From: Mucidula mucida
Lineage: Eukaryota > Basidiomycota > Agaricomycetes > Agaricales > Physalacriaceae
NCBI GenBank assembly: GCA_015501055.1
Contig: JADNYV010000012.1
Location: 62,001 to 126,000 of the forward strand
Length of the DNA: 64,000 nucleotides
Reading direction: 5' to 3'
The notes below the pieces were generated by a model. That model was not told the DNA's origin and did not search any database. It saw only the letters and a program-made list of their open reading frames with translations. Positions 1 through 12,600 of this stretch are shown here, piece by piece. Each line of letters starts with the position of its first letter. Positions within the stretch are counted from its first letter, which is position 1. A program made the position numbers and the translations under genes.

Positions 1-220
1 GACAGCCCTTGTAGACTTTTATTCCGGAACTGTATCGCTATTCTAATGATGTTGTGTATACCAACGATAATGCATTCTTATCGGTCGAAGATCGGGTACT
101 TGATTGACCGCACCCAAGATGAAAGACCGTATTACGTAAGGCCAGAAACCCACCTTGTTCAGTGAATCTCGTGTGGATCGCTGAGCGGCGCCTTTGTTGC
201 ATTCTGCGTGGTCAACTTCC

Positions 221-2585
221 ATGAAATCTTTGGAGAAAAAGCGCACAGCGAGCGAGGCCAGCTACACACGTCCAAAGAAACAGAGGCGAACAGATTTCCT
301 GCGCTCAGACGGCGAACGAAGCAGTCCATCAGAGGAGGACGGCCTACGTGCCCGCTGGACCGCGACGTTATCAGGTCTGTACGAGGTTGGAAAGGATACC
401 GCGCTTTATTGGTTCAATCGTTGTATGTGCTTTCACTATTTTGTGGATGAGTGACGGCGGCTAACGTGTAGCCCAGCTTCTAACGAAATGGGCCGCCGCA
501 AAACGCCCAAACCTGCACAACAATCACCAAATAGCAGTGGTAGCACATCCGACACGACGCTCGTCGAGCCGGCCGCAATGTACAATGGACAGCCTCTACG
601 CCGGTGTGGATGGTCCTCGCCTGGCGGTCTCTGTACGCCACGAAAGTCCGTTCATAGCAGGACCGCGACAAATGTCGGAACCAGTGTTGCCAGCGACGCC
701 TATGACCATGGCTTCACGCTCCATCTTTTCACCATCGCCTGCGTTGGGTCCACCGACGCGTACGAAATCACAAGTCATCCTGAGCTCATATCACAATTTC
801 TCGGCATCTCCCAGCCCCAGTCGGCGAGACACTCCTCTCCAGAGACCCCCACCCCGTCGCAAAGGCTCGATGGGACCGCCACCTCTACCGCCTTTCCGGA
901 ATAGCCAGCCCTTTCCCACTTTATCACCCGCACCCTCACCAGTCCCCCGCGCTTCCTCCGAAATAGAATTGGCATCTCTTCGAAGATCATCATCTGTAGC
1001 TTCATCTAGATCTTCGAGACCGGAATGTCGACCACACATCCTAGCTTCTCAGGTCTGCACTGCCATTGGTGTATCCTGGTCCTCAAAACTCATCCTTTGT
1101 CTATAGCACCGGGCCCGTGTAGCTTCAGAACGAGAGAGCGATAAAAAGCAGATGCTTAATGAGTTATTGCTGTTGGTGCAGAAACGAGGTATGTTTCGTT
1201 CATGGCATGGCTTCCCGCTTAATGTCCAGCAGGTTATACTTCCAATGCCAAGGACCTCGAAAGTCTCATCACCTACAAGAATCTACTTGTCGCTAATGCC
1301 GACCGAACAGACTTGGAGTCGTCTAGGACGCGACATATGTCTTGTAAGCACATGTCCGCACTCTAGTCTGCCATCTCTCAACCCGCCCTAGTACTTTCCG
1401 CACCCGATGACTTGAAAGCACCGATACGACCATCTCGTATGCGGCGATATTCCGAACAAGTACGCGTCATTCTTTGTCTAATCACTACGTAGCTTACGGC
1501 GATCCAAGGCTACTACAGAATTTGTCCGAAGAGCTCTGGATCAGGCAAGGAAGACCTTGAATGCGTCCGTGTATCAATTGATCTTACTCAATCGGCAACT
1601 AACAATGCTCTAGTCCTCCACCTATTCCACCCTTCCTTCCTACTCATGACCAGCTACGGTTGAGAATTCGTAGTAAGGACGAGGCAATCGATCAGCGCCT
1701 GCACACATCAAAACGTAAACCTCTACCCGAAAGACTTCCAGAAGCAGACGAATCAGAGGTCAAGGCATTGCTCAAACGCTCTGGTATTATCGCAAAGTAC
1801 GACCGAGAACAGGTTGCGTCTCAAGATATCCAGAGATTGCGGCCGGGACAGTGGCTCAACGACGAAATCATCAACTTTTATGGTGCCTTGGTCATGGGCC
1901 GCGCGGAGAGCAGTAACAAAGAGAATAACAAGAGCAAGAGCAAGTTTCTCAATGTGCACTACTTTAGCACTTTCTTTTGGTCGAAGCTCGAGAAGGACGG
2001 GTACGAGAAGGGGCGTTTGGCGAAATGGACAAAAAAGGTACGAGGGCAAGGCTGTTGATTACGAGTTGTACTGATAAATGGTAGTTTGATATATTCACGA
2101 AAGACGTGGTTTTAATACCCGTCAATCATAATAACGTGCATTGGACAGGCGCTGCCATCAATTTCCGCCAGAAGCGTGTAGAGTCGTATGACAGTATGAA
2201 CATATATCATAAGGGTGTCTTCAAGGTATTCAGTCTGTTGACTCACGCTCGACATTGGTTTGACGGTTTTTCAGCATCTACGAATGTACATAGATGCTGA
2301 GCACAAGAACAAGAAGAAGGCTCCATTCGATTTCACAGGATGGGTGGATTACACATTAGAGGTGAGCGCATCCGATGCTCTTCAGTGCTTGTCTCTGAGA
2401 TTTTTTTTTAGGATACCCCACAGCAGGAGAATGGCTACGACTGTGGCGTTTTCACGTGCCAATTTCTGCAGGCGTTATCCCGTGGTGAGGAGGCTTTCAA
2501 CTTTACACAAAAGGACATTCCGTATCTGCGGCGGCGGATGATATGGGAGGTTGCACATGCGCGTCTGAGGGACGATGATCAATAG
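221..2585 (+). CDS. ULP1: Ulp1-type SUMO-specific cysteine protease
   Basis: Peptidase C48 family enzyme that matures SUMO and removes it from conjugates, acting in the nucleus or at nuclear pores. The C-terminal exons carry the catalytic triad in order: His in VHWTGA (about 2130-2150), Asp in SYDSMN (about 2190) and Cys in GYDCGVF (about 2435). A conserved block upstream includes RPGQWLNDEIINFY (about 1840-1880). The first exon has basic KK/KR and PKKQRR stretches that resemble a nuclear localisation signal. About eight exons are joined by short introns, for example 423-471, 1071-1106, 2038-2084 and 2361-2411. The ATG at 221 is followed by the basic stretch; an in-frame codon at 194 could extend it. 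Phase at the junction near 1480 does not fit perfectly, so the poorly conserved N-terminal exons are uncertain. Placement of the protease domain at the extreme C-terminus favours Ulp1 over Ulp2. Confidence 0.88.
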
Positions 2586-2864
2586 GACTGTACACCTTGA
2601 CACTTTTTGCTATCTCATTGCTATCGTATTACCTTGTATTTCTGGAGAACGTGGGCTGGCTTTTTATTGAATAACTTATTCGACGTGTTCTCTGGAGAGG
2701 TTTAAACCCACGGAATTTCCTTAGAAAGTCTCTTCCACCGAAGACCGCCTGTGTTGGAAATGCCACAACGCTGAAAAATATTGTACATTCACAAATACAT
2801 ACAGTTCCATCAACATCTGATAGATACACTCAACGTACACTTCCCGCAGTAAAGATACAGCATG

Positions 2865-4392
2865 TTAGAATTCAGTTCTTCTCTTTCTCTGAATCTTCGA
2901 TGGTGTGAGACCCGCAAGGAGCAAACTCTTATTAAACGTACCTTGGAGTTGGTCCTGATAACTGCTCAAGTAAACCGCCAACCGCCGCAACCTGTTCGCC
3001 TGTCCATTATCGTATTTCATGCCAATGACAGGCTCTGTCCCTTCCACAAAGCTCGCCATGTCGACGAGCGAGTCTCTCAATACTTGGAATGCAATGATCT
3101 GCATCTCCCTGGAGTAGGATGAAAACCTGCGCCATCCAAAAAGGGACAGGAGACCTACCGGGCCTTCTTGAGGTCCTCTTGTTGCTTGCGCAACGCGGAG
3201 GTGAGCGCCTCCATCTCCTCCGTACTTGACTTTGCCTCAAGAACAGCCAACCTCTCTTCCATCGACTGCGATAAGCGGTAAACGGTCGACTTCAGATCTG
3301 GTACCTCCGTCGCATCAACCATCCGCGCCTTGAAATTCTCAATAAAGGACTTGAGCTCCCCGGCAAGCTCGTTTGTCTCTACGTAGACTTGGCGGAGCCC
3401 TTCCACCTTGTCGTTGAGCTCATCTTGAATACGATCGTGGCGCTGGGCCTGGTCCTCGACATTAGCTACGCGCGTCGCCAATTCGTCCAAGTCCAATCGC
3501 ATCCCATCCTTCTTACGAGTAATTTCCCCCATCGTCAGCTCATCCAATGTCTTGTTCACCTCGGCGAACTGAGATTTCATCGACGCACGCAACGAGATGA
3601 ACTGAGCGTGCGTCGCCGTATCCCGATCGGCAGCGCTCTTGACATTCTCCGCTAGGCTGTTGCGCAATTCAGCGATCTGGTCTTGTAGATTGGTGACAGT
3701 CTGCTGGAACGCGGTTATGCGCGCAGACTGGGCCTTGTCGATTTCGCTAATCACAAAGTCGACCTCGCGGCGGGAGCGACAGGCGACACCCTTGTCATAC
3801 TTTGAGTTGTCTAATTCGCGATACGTTGTTTCAGCGTAATACTGGAGGTCGGATAGTTTGCTTTCGAGCTGTGCCATCTGCTGACGCAGGACGTCCAACT
3901 GGGAAGGTTCTTCCTCCGACGCCGCTGCTGGTGGTGCCCTAGACATTGTTCAGCAACAGAAGACACTGGATCATGGATGCACGCACTCTTTCTGGACTTG
4001 TCTAAGAGGTGAACTCGATGCTACTTGGGCCTCCATCCGCTTATCGTTCTGGCGCCTGACGGCCTCCGAGTCAAGCAGCGCCTTGTAGTTGTCATGAAGC
4101 CGGTTGTACTGTATGGTTGAGCGATCCTCATGTAGACGCAGCTCCTTCTGAAGGATGCCGTACTTTGTTCGGACATCATGCAAGCCTCGGCGTACGGATG
4201 AGATGTGGCGTCTGGTCAAGAGATAAGGGAGCACTGTGAAGGGGTGACAAAGGCAGCTAATATTCCCAGCCTGGAGAAAGCAGAGAGCCCCGGAGAGCCG
4301 CTGCCGCTAATGTTGCGATTGTTAGCTGCAGATTGCTGGTCATAGCTCGTAGATAAAGGCTGTCTAGGCTCTGTGGGAATGGAAGAGGACAT
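2865..4392 (-). CDS. Uncharacterised coiled-coil protein
   Basis: I do not recognise a named family. The ATG at 4392 opens an exon rich in Ser/Pro/Asn, then a short hydrophobic stretch (LGILAAF), then long charged heptad-like segments (from about 4190 down to 3160) that predict an extended coiled coil of more than 300 residues. Exons join at about 3946-3988 and 3106-3157 with matching phases. The last exon starts with EMQIIAFQVLRD and probably ends at 2865, although a donor-like GTACGT near 2940 could add another exon. The frame between the first exon and the coiled coil is off by one base near 4235, so either one nucleotide is missing or the first exon is not joined as I suppose. The gene is divergent from the next gene across 156 bp and convergent with the SUMO protease. 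A structural or tethering role is only an inference from the coiled coil. Confidence 0.7.
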
Positions 4393-4548
4393 GGTGAATA
4401 AGACCGAACGATTGACGACTACAGAAGATCGCTAGGTTGGACAGGAAATGGGATCCAGATAGGTTGTCGGTTTCAGCAAGCAGAGCTGCGCGACGACATG
4501 CAGCGGCACATAAGATTAGAGTGATTAAGCGAATGATGTCATCGCGCG

Positions 4549-5308
4549 ATGACCGGCCCGAAGTCCCGGTTTGGTGATCGAGTCGCTTGTAAGGAAACTT
4601 TCTCGTCAATTTCAATGACCTCGTCGTCTTCGGGTTCACCCTCATCATGGCTTCCCATATCATGGACAACCATAAAACTACCGCAAGATGAATCCAATCC
4701 CGACGCCCCAAAGACGCGAATATCGTTCACTGTCGCTCCACGTCTTTTGAAACTGCCTCCATTGCTTTTCGCTTTTGCATCCGTCATTGGCTTTGTTCGC
4801 GGGTCCAGGGCTGCCTCCCTTCGCTTCCTAGCAGAAAATGCGCACAGACCACCTCGTACCGTGCAGGGCTGGTATTCTACCAAAAGACGAAAAACTACAG
4901 AGTAGCATTGGCGGGCTTGAAAGGTGCGGGTAAAGAGGGTTTGCGGGGGATCGCTGTAGGCTCCGCGTGGGTGACAATGGAACATTTCTGGGGCCAGGTA
5001 CTTGGCGGCGGCAGGTGTTGGGGGATTACCCGCTGATTGGTGAATTGGCGCGTAATTCGGATGAGGTCGCAGCGGGTGTTACGATGTCTGCGGCGGTTAG
5101 TGTGATCTATAGATTGGGCTGGAGGACGGGTGCAAGGACTGTGGCGCTCGGTGGGATCGTTGGTGGAGCGCTTCAAGCTCTGAAGATAATACGTGGACAG
5201 GTGGAGAAGTGGATTCCGGCAGAGAAAGCGGCAGAGCAGGCGGTTTTGGACGCAGAGGCAAGTTCATTACCTGATGCGGACTCCGCAACTACGACTCCCT
5301 CATTCTAA
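4549..5308 (+). CDS. Uncharacterised small membrane protein, reading frame broken twice
   Basis: Three overlapping frames together give a protein of roughly 250 residues. The first part has a Ser-rich leader followed by a hydrophobic segment (LPPLLFAFASVIGFVRG) and the block RFLAENAHRPP. The middle reads NYRVALAGLKGAGKEGLRG. The last part has a Gly/Ala-rich hydrophobic stretch (ARTVALGGIVGGALQAL) and a charged tail ending at 5308. Frame is lost near 4876, where a single extra T would give a smooth WYFYQKTKNY, and again near 4998-5014. The second break can be read either as one missing base or as a 17-nt segment that begins GT and ends AG. The start may be 4549 or an in-frame ATG at 4615. The composition suggests two or more membrane helices, perhaps mitochondrial, but I cannot assign a function. 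Confidence 0.6.
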
Positions 5309-5482
5309 TTGAACGTATACTTACTTTGTACAACTCAACCACCTCAAGTCAGTCGCTTGATGCCCGAATTGTGAGGTATGGGTTAAAATTTCATGACGGA
5401 ATTTGGGTTTGTTAGGATCGCCCTCTTGCTCTTCTCCACGCCTTCTGCTGAGTGCGGGTATACTTACAAGCCACAACATATA

Positions 5483-6629
5483 TCATGCTGGTGGTAGAAA
5501 GGTGCTCCACAACACCACACTAATAACACCCCAAGTAATACTCCAAGCAATCCATGTGTAGCCTAGTCGAGGGTAGTACAAGAGTAGCCACGCAGCAGCC
5601 CAATACACTAGAGGCATTGACGCAGCAAACCGTAACATGATTTGAACGTGGGCAGATAGGACGACCGTGGTCGTGAGGAATAATGCATGAAGGACATGCG
5701 GCGTCAGAGCATGCGAAAGGAAAGGTGAAGGCGACCGTGGGCGGCGGAGGTGCCAAATACAGAAGCTATATAGAAGCAAAACGGGGGGCGCTGCGATGAG
5801 AAAGTTGGGAATCTGCTCTGGAGTGTAATAGTTGAGAAATCCAACATTCCAGTATGTTTTCTGTACGTGAGAGTAGATGGAAGGCACGACGCGTGCACAC
5901 CACTCCGGTCGGTCCGCAGACGTGCAGAATGCCATGTAGGCGGCAGCGTTGTGGGCGAGAAATGGAAGAAAGATCGGGGCTACATACAATATAGCAGAGA
6001 GGCGGATGGGTGTATTGGCGAGGAAGGGCGCGACAATCATTCCCCATAATATGAATCCGGCAAGTAGGACGCTGTTGGAACGGAAGAAACCCGCCAACGT
6101 GAACAAGACTGTCGCGGCTACGAATTGTTTACGCTGACAGTGGAGCATGCCTGTAAGACTTGTAAGGAAGATTTATGCCTGATAGATTACGATTACCTCT
6201 ATATGACAGGAATATGAAGAATGGCTCATTGTATGGGGCTAACCTGAGCGTCGCAGGACTACTCGGGAGGAGACTTAACAAGGTTGTCAAGGTCGCGATT
6301 TTCTCTCCCAGCATTTCCAATGATAGATAGTAGAGTGCATGCGTCGTTCCCAAGTCCACAGCGACACTCAATAGTTGGAACACAGGCGTGGGCAGGATCC
6401 GGAGGAGGAAGGGCAAGCCGGAGAGAAAAGCCCACTCATGCTCGTAGACATAGCCTGCCTGAGCAATGTGTTGGAAGTGAATAGCATCCCATCTGAGATA
6501 TGGATTACTGGCGCCAGAGCTGTCGAACAACGGCAGAAATGACGCCGAGAACGACGCGAGCAGAAACACGGCGAGGCGGACAGCGACAGTGAGCGCGAAC
6601 AGGCGAAGCATGACGTCAATGCCGATCAC
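5483..6629 (-). CDS. GPI18: GPI mannosyltransferase 2 (PIG-V family)
   Basis: ER membrane dolichol-phosphate-mannose-dependent enzyme that adds the second mannose to the GPI anchor precursor. The N-terminal luminal motif RWDAIHF (about residues 45-52) is the PIG-V signature, followed by many hydrophobic segments across the whole length and a conserved region around YTPEQIPNF. One intron at 6151-6196 (46 nt, GT-AG) joins the two exons in phase, giving SYRGMLHC across the junction. The protein is about 370 residues, slightly short for the family. The start at 6629 lies only 21 bp from the URB1 start; an in-frame ATG at 6611 (MLRLFAL) is an alternative that would leave more room. The frame is intact. 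Confidence 0.9.
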
Positions 6630-6650
6630 TCTTTTTTTCTTCCAGCCTCG
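6630..6650. promoter_or_regulatory. Very short divergent gap between GPI18 and URB1
   Basis: Only 21 bp separate the two divergent start codons, and the stretch includes a T-run and a CTTCCAG that looks like a splice acceptor for the plus strand. The promoters and 5' UTRs of the two genes must therefore overlap the opposite coding sequence, or one gene has an unseen upstream exon. Confidence 0.5.
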
Positions 6651-9600
6651 ATGAGTGCTAATGCCTACGCCTCTGGAGAGCAGGTCAAGGCTGCCCTACG
6701 CTCCCAGGATGTTGACGTGTTGACCAAAGGTGTGGAAATTATGCTTCAGAAATAAAAAATATTAAACTCCATCCAGCACTTGTCCTTCTGCGGAACCAAC
6801 TCTCTTTCGGCGCCCATGAGGTCCTGTCGCCCCAAGATCGCAGGCTGATACTCACTCAGCAGTGGCTCACAGCTTCTCCAGGCGCGCAGGATGTGTTTAC
6901 ACTGTGGGAGACGGCAGAACCAGTACGTCCTCTACATCACTGTAGCATAAACCATCTAACCTGAGGTCCAGCGTCAAACCGCGTTCATTTCACTTTTGAT
7001 CTCGATTTTGGCGACTACATTGTCATTGTTGACCATCCATTATCCCAATCATTCATTTGGCCATCCCATCGTCAAAAGACTGCTTGAGCCGACCTATACT
7101 CGCGTCTTGAAGGGCTACATCGGCGGCGCGAACCATGATCTCATCCTCAACTCGCTGAAGCTATACAACAGCATTTCGAATTTTGCCAGTGGACGCGAAA
7201 GAAAAGCTGTTTTGGAGGTCTTTCCGTGGGAACTCAAGGTACACCACATCTCGAACATACAAGCCTTTCTCATGCCTGACCTAGTCTCTTCCTAAATTAA
7301 TGAATATGAGACGGAAAATCAAGGTCGAGGACCCCCTCAACAAACCTGGTGAGCATTCAAATCGATCGTCAACGCGCCGTCTCACTGTCAAGCAGATATA
7401 CGCACTTTGTACATTCTTCTTATGCTGTCGTTTATCGAGACCGGCTCCTCGACATCAACAAAAGCTCTCTTTCTAGAACAACGTCGCGATGCCTTCACCT
7501 CCATGTTCAAAGGTCTACATCAGGATCCATATGTCGTGATACGCAAGGTACTGGAAGCCTGCTGGTCGGGAATGTGGGGCGATTCCAAACTCAAGCGGAC
7601 GCTCAAGATCGGTGTCTTCAACGAAGTTACTTTGACTCAGTTATGTAAGATTTACGACCGCGTAGAGGACGGTGACGATGATATTCCTGCCGATGTCGTG
7701 CATCATTTTCTTCTCGCAATATGCACACATCCTGGCTCAGGAGTGTGTTTCAAGGATAACGGCTGGTATCCTCGTGAGGTGGCGGAGGATCAGCGTCCGT
7801 TTATAGAAAAAGACGAGACAACTGTAACAAAGGGCAAGGTGTATAACAAAATCTTGAGCAACGTCTTGAGGAACCTCAAGGCGAATGAGGATCTTCGGCA
7901 GCAAGAGCTAGTGATGAAAATCCTGGAGGCGTGTCCGGAACTAGTCGCTAGGTAATGTTCTTTCCGATAATTGATTGTGTTCTTATCCTTTTTCAGTTAT
8001 TGGACTGGTGCAGGTTTGACTTTGGAACCGCGATTATCTACTCGTTGGTTCACCAACATTGCTCTTTCCGGCTCGATCATAAGCCTTCCGGTTCCCACCT
8101 CATCCTTTCTGTTGGAGGACAAGGAGAGTTCCGGTTTCTACCAGCCCTACCCACCACCGTTGTCCAATGTCATCGAAAATGTCTTCCCTACCTCCCTCGG
8201 AAAAGGCTTTCTGACCAAAGCTTTGCAGCCAAACTCTCGCAGCCTAGTGCAACACAGCACTGCTCTCGCATTATGCAAGTGCCTGGTTAAGTATGGGGAG
8301 GTGATGAAGGAGTTTCAAAAGATATCGGATGCGCTTGAAGAAGTCGAAGAGGATGGACTATGGGCGAAGCGGATACGGGACTTGGAAAGAGAGGCTCGCA
8401 AGAGGATACCCGAGTTTCAGGTCATACTGGCATTCTCACAGCGTACGAATGCGGACGCTGGGGTCAAGAAGGAGTTACTCGCAGAGAGTTCTCATCGCCT
8501 GTTGTGGCTCTACCATCGTTTCCTGCCGGAATTGGCATCAGAGGCGCGGTTCGATGTCGGGAAACTCTTGACGCATTTTATGACCCCCCGGCAGATAATG
8601 AAGCTTCTGGGACTGCACATCTAGATACCTTGAAGCAGTTGCACATCTTGGGAATATTAGAGGCTAGTGATCAATTTGCTTGGACTGCCAAATATGGTAC
8701 GCTTCTGCGCTCCGTCGTGCAGCGCATTCTGATATGACTGTAGGTGCTGCAAAACAATCCAGCCTATACATTCTGCTCAGGATGTTCATCGATACCCCGG
8801 TTCCCGTGGTCCATTCCAGTCTTTCCCGACTCATCCAGCATCTGTTAGCCAACAGCATCCTATTCCAACATAGTGCTGATGAAGTGGAACTTTGGCTTGT
8901 TTCTCTACCCACGACCAAGAGATCCCCCAGCGCAGAAGCCCCCGATGGAGCACCTCTTACCGATGAAGTACAAGGTGTGCTTGTTTTCCTGGATGAGTGC
9001 ATTCAGAGATGCCTCAAGACCCCTTACCGATATATCGAGGAGATGAAGACAATTGCTTTTCGCACAACTATCCAGTCCACTTCTTGCGACGGTCAAGGAG
9101 CAGCTTGCTGCCAAATGGGCGCGAAGACCTTAACTGCGTCCGATACCCTTTCGTTGGTGACTTTCATCCGGGAACTGGTCTTCCGCTTGCACGCCACAGA
9201 CCTTGACGGGTCGTTTATTCGTTGTTATGTCGAGCAGATAGATAGCATCCTTAGCGATGTGCATCTGTTTCCTGATTTCGTTCTCGTTACGGGCGCCATC
9301 CGCAGAGAAGTGGAGATCATGCAATACTGCACTCGGCATTTCTTGAACGAGATTGTTCCGCCTCCTTTGACTGTGGCGAAGGATGTTAGAGAGTTTCTTA
9401 CAGCAGTGGAGAAGCTTGAGCCTCGTGAGTTATTTGTTGATTCATTGAACGTGTCAGACTACAGGAACATAGCTGCGGCTGATACGGCGCGCGCAATTTC
9501 TGCGTTTGAGCTTGTGGACTGGCTGCGACTCATAGACGAGCCTCTTCGATCTTCAGAAATTATGCGGCTGATATTGATAGTGAACCGCTACCATGAACCC

Positions 9601-12600
9601 GCGCTGAAAGAGCTGATCTGGGCGACCAATCCAAAAGCCCCTTTGCTTTGGGTCGGGCCGACTCCGGTAGAAGAGATACGACGCTAGTGGGTGTTCAAAG
9701 CTAGAGAAAATTTTCATTGTGTCTCAATCTTATACTTAGCGCAACCTTCGATTGGCTTTTCGTTTCGACGAGTGCAGAGCAACTCGCGGACAAGACTAGA
9801 AGAAGTGTGCTCGTTGAATTGGCGGTCGCTCCGGGCGCTTCGTTGGCATCTGTGAAACGGGTCATTTGTCAGATCGAGCACAGCTTGAATGCTATTCTTC
9901 TAACCAAGGCCTCGGCGGTGGCGGACCTACTGGATCTCGTCAACGACGTTGTGGTACGGTCGTCAGAGGCGTTGGGAGCGGATCATTTTGCGTTGAAAGA
10001 ATATGTTTTCGTACACAGTCCGTCGATACGGAGCTTGTCTATAACACCAAAACGATCTGTTGACGTCCAGGAAGGTACAGTTGAGCCCACCTCGACGACA
10101 ACTGTCTACTAATTCTTCCCTAGCGATGCGACGATTGGTCCACAGTAACTTGAGACTAACAGATCCTGAAGACAGGCGTCTTGTCGCAGAGACAGCGCTC
10201 CATTGGAAGCACGAAGTTGAGAGTGGTTCTACAGACGTAGGTCATATCTGTTCTTACGCGCTGTTTTTCTAACATTAGCTCTGAAAGCTCAATTATGCTG
10301 GTATTTGGATACCTTTCCTCTCCATAGATGCCTTGCTCGACCTTTCAGTGACTATTGGAGAGAGTGGTGTTGCAGGTCATGCGGCAAGTCGCTTCTTGAG
10401 CACAATGGTTGACGCGATCAGAGCTCGTGTGCTACAAGACGAGCTTGTTAACATGTCGTTCACCAATCAGCTCATGCGCCTTCGCTCGCGGCTTCCGGAT
10501 ATGTCTGTCATTGACGATATTCTCGCACCAACTCTTGCCGCGATGCAGCCCATGTTCGTCGATGGGAAGGGTCGCGGTGGATGTCCGGGTCCCGACGTTT
10601 GAAGAGCGCAGAGGCGCAGTGGAATCTTCGACTACACCAGTTACCTGGGGAGTTGCAGCTGTTAGCTTTTCTAGAGCAAAGACTTGGACCACGGGGACAG
10701 TTGACATCATCCGGGCTCTCGTCTATAAAACAGACTCTGGTACTAGCTTCTCTGCATGGCTGCAGACAGGAAATTATAGGGAACGACCGTTCTCGCTCCT
10801 AGTACGCGTGCTCCGTGCACGTCTAGATTCGATCAGTTGTCTTGGGCAGACAATACCCGACGCAGAGCATCGTCACTGGGTTGAGAACTTCCACAAGTTC
10901 TTGGCTTGTTGCGCAGATAATGAAGGGGAAGATGTTCAACACTATGCTGCCTCGTGCTTGATCATGCTGTTCCCTCTTCTGGCGAACCTCCGCGCAGAGC
11001 TTTCAGCCGCGTTGGTCGACTCGGTGGCTACACTTCCCGTCATGTCTTTGCCGGTTGAGTTTTTGAAAGTTGGACGGGTATTGGGATTCGAATGTCCTTC
11101 CTTCGTCGACGCTTTGATTGAGCACGGCGCGCAATGGGCTGTTCGTTATTTTAGCGATTTCGACTCCTTTGATTCGTATTTAGAGAGTCGCGTGCAAGGC
11201 CTTGGTATGTGATGCTTTTCTCGGCTGTTCTGCTCTCTGGCTGACATTGAATGGTAGTTGAGCTCATCGAGTCTGCTTCGTCACTCAAAACTCATATCAT
11301 CGAACCTTTCCTGACCGTGATTCCACAAAAAAAATTATCGAATCCGTTGGCCGTCAAGCTGCTGAATGCTGTATTGCTAAAAGCGCAGTTCAAGGTTCGT
11401 ATATGGCTTACTTTTTTTCGTTTACAAACTGAAATGGTAGTCTAGCCGTTGATCATCAATCGTGTCCTACAAACGATCGTCCAACATCATCGCTTCACAA
11501 AACTTTGTTCCGTCACTTCCGCGGACGAGCCTCATCCTACGTTGCGCGACAGGCTGGTGCAATTGCTTCATATCCTGTTCCATTTGCACCCTTCCAACAC
11601 TTGCCAAATAACACACATCCTTCCTCTGCTTCCTATCTACTACGGCACAATTTCGATTTCTGACCGTCGACTTCTCTCCATCTTCCGTCTCTTTGAGAGT
11701 CAGCGAAAGACGTCCATTGCGGTACTCTTCGAAAAATGGGAATCCTCGCCAGACGGGACGTCCAATAATAGTCTAGAGGCGATTCGAAGTTTGGACTCGA
11801 ATACGCTTCACCGAACATGCTTGCAGTTTCCCAAGTGGCGCGTTGTGGAGGACCAGTCTGCGGAGTATGAAGATGCCACCTCAAATATTTACGACCCTAT
11901 CTTTATGATTCTTCTGTTTGTGCAGATGCTGGCTGATAGCCCTCCGACGTCTGTATTTGCTTGGATCGAGCTGTTCAGAACAAACATTGTCGGAGTGCTG
12001 ATAAGGGCACTATCAGCGAAGGACGATCATGTTCGTGAACTTGCACTGTGCGCTATTGCAGGTCTATGGACGTCAATGGAGGTTCGTCACTTTGCTTTGT
12101 AGAGGAAGAATTGAAACTGACCGTTGTTCTAGGGTGTTGATCTTCAAGAAAACTGCCTGTGCAGCATATTCTTTCTCTCCTACGCAACGCGATTCCACCC
12201 CCAGCCCCGAACGAACCGTTCAAGAGACTGCCGACGTTTACAACGTTGCTACTCTCTCATGCCTGAGGAGCATATTCTACCCTTATCAGTTCATGTACCC
12301 AATACAGCAAGGTTTCTACTCCAACGTCCAGAGATCGACACCTCGGATGTCCCGATGTTGTTCGGTCTTCTTTACAGTAGCTCGGATGAATGGAGACGGG
12401 AACGAACATGGATGATCAATCTATTATCGGATGGTTTAGTTGGTTCGGATGACTGGAAAGTGTTCAAACGGCGACACACATGGGACCTGTTAGCGAGTAT
12501 CTTCCAAAGCTCGCCAGACCGAGCTCTGAGGAGGAGTATTTTTGAGGTGCAGTCCTTCCTGGGTCCCGTTTCTCCGTTTACTGACGGATTCCATTCAGGT

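Noticed and set aside
4364..4711. Minus-strand open frame extending the coiled-coil gene upstream
   Set aside because: It overlaps the plus-strand gene at 4549, and the ATG at 4392 is a better start.
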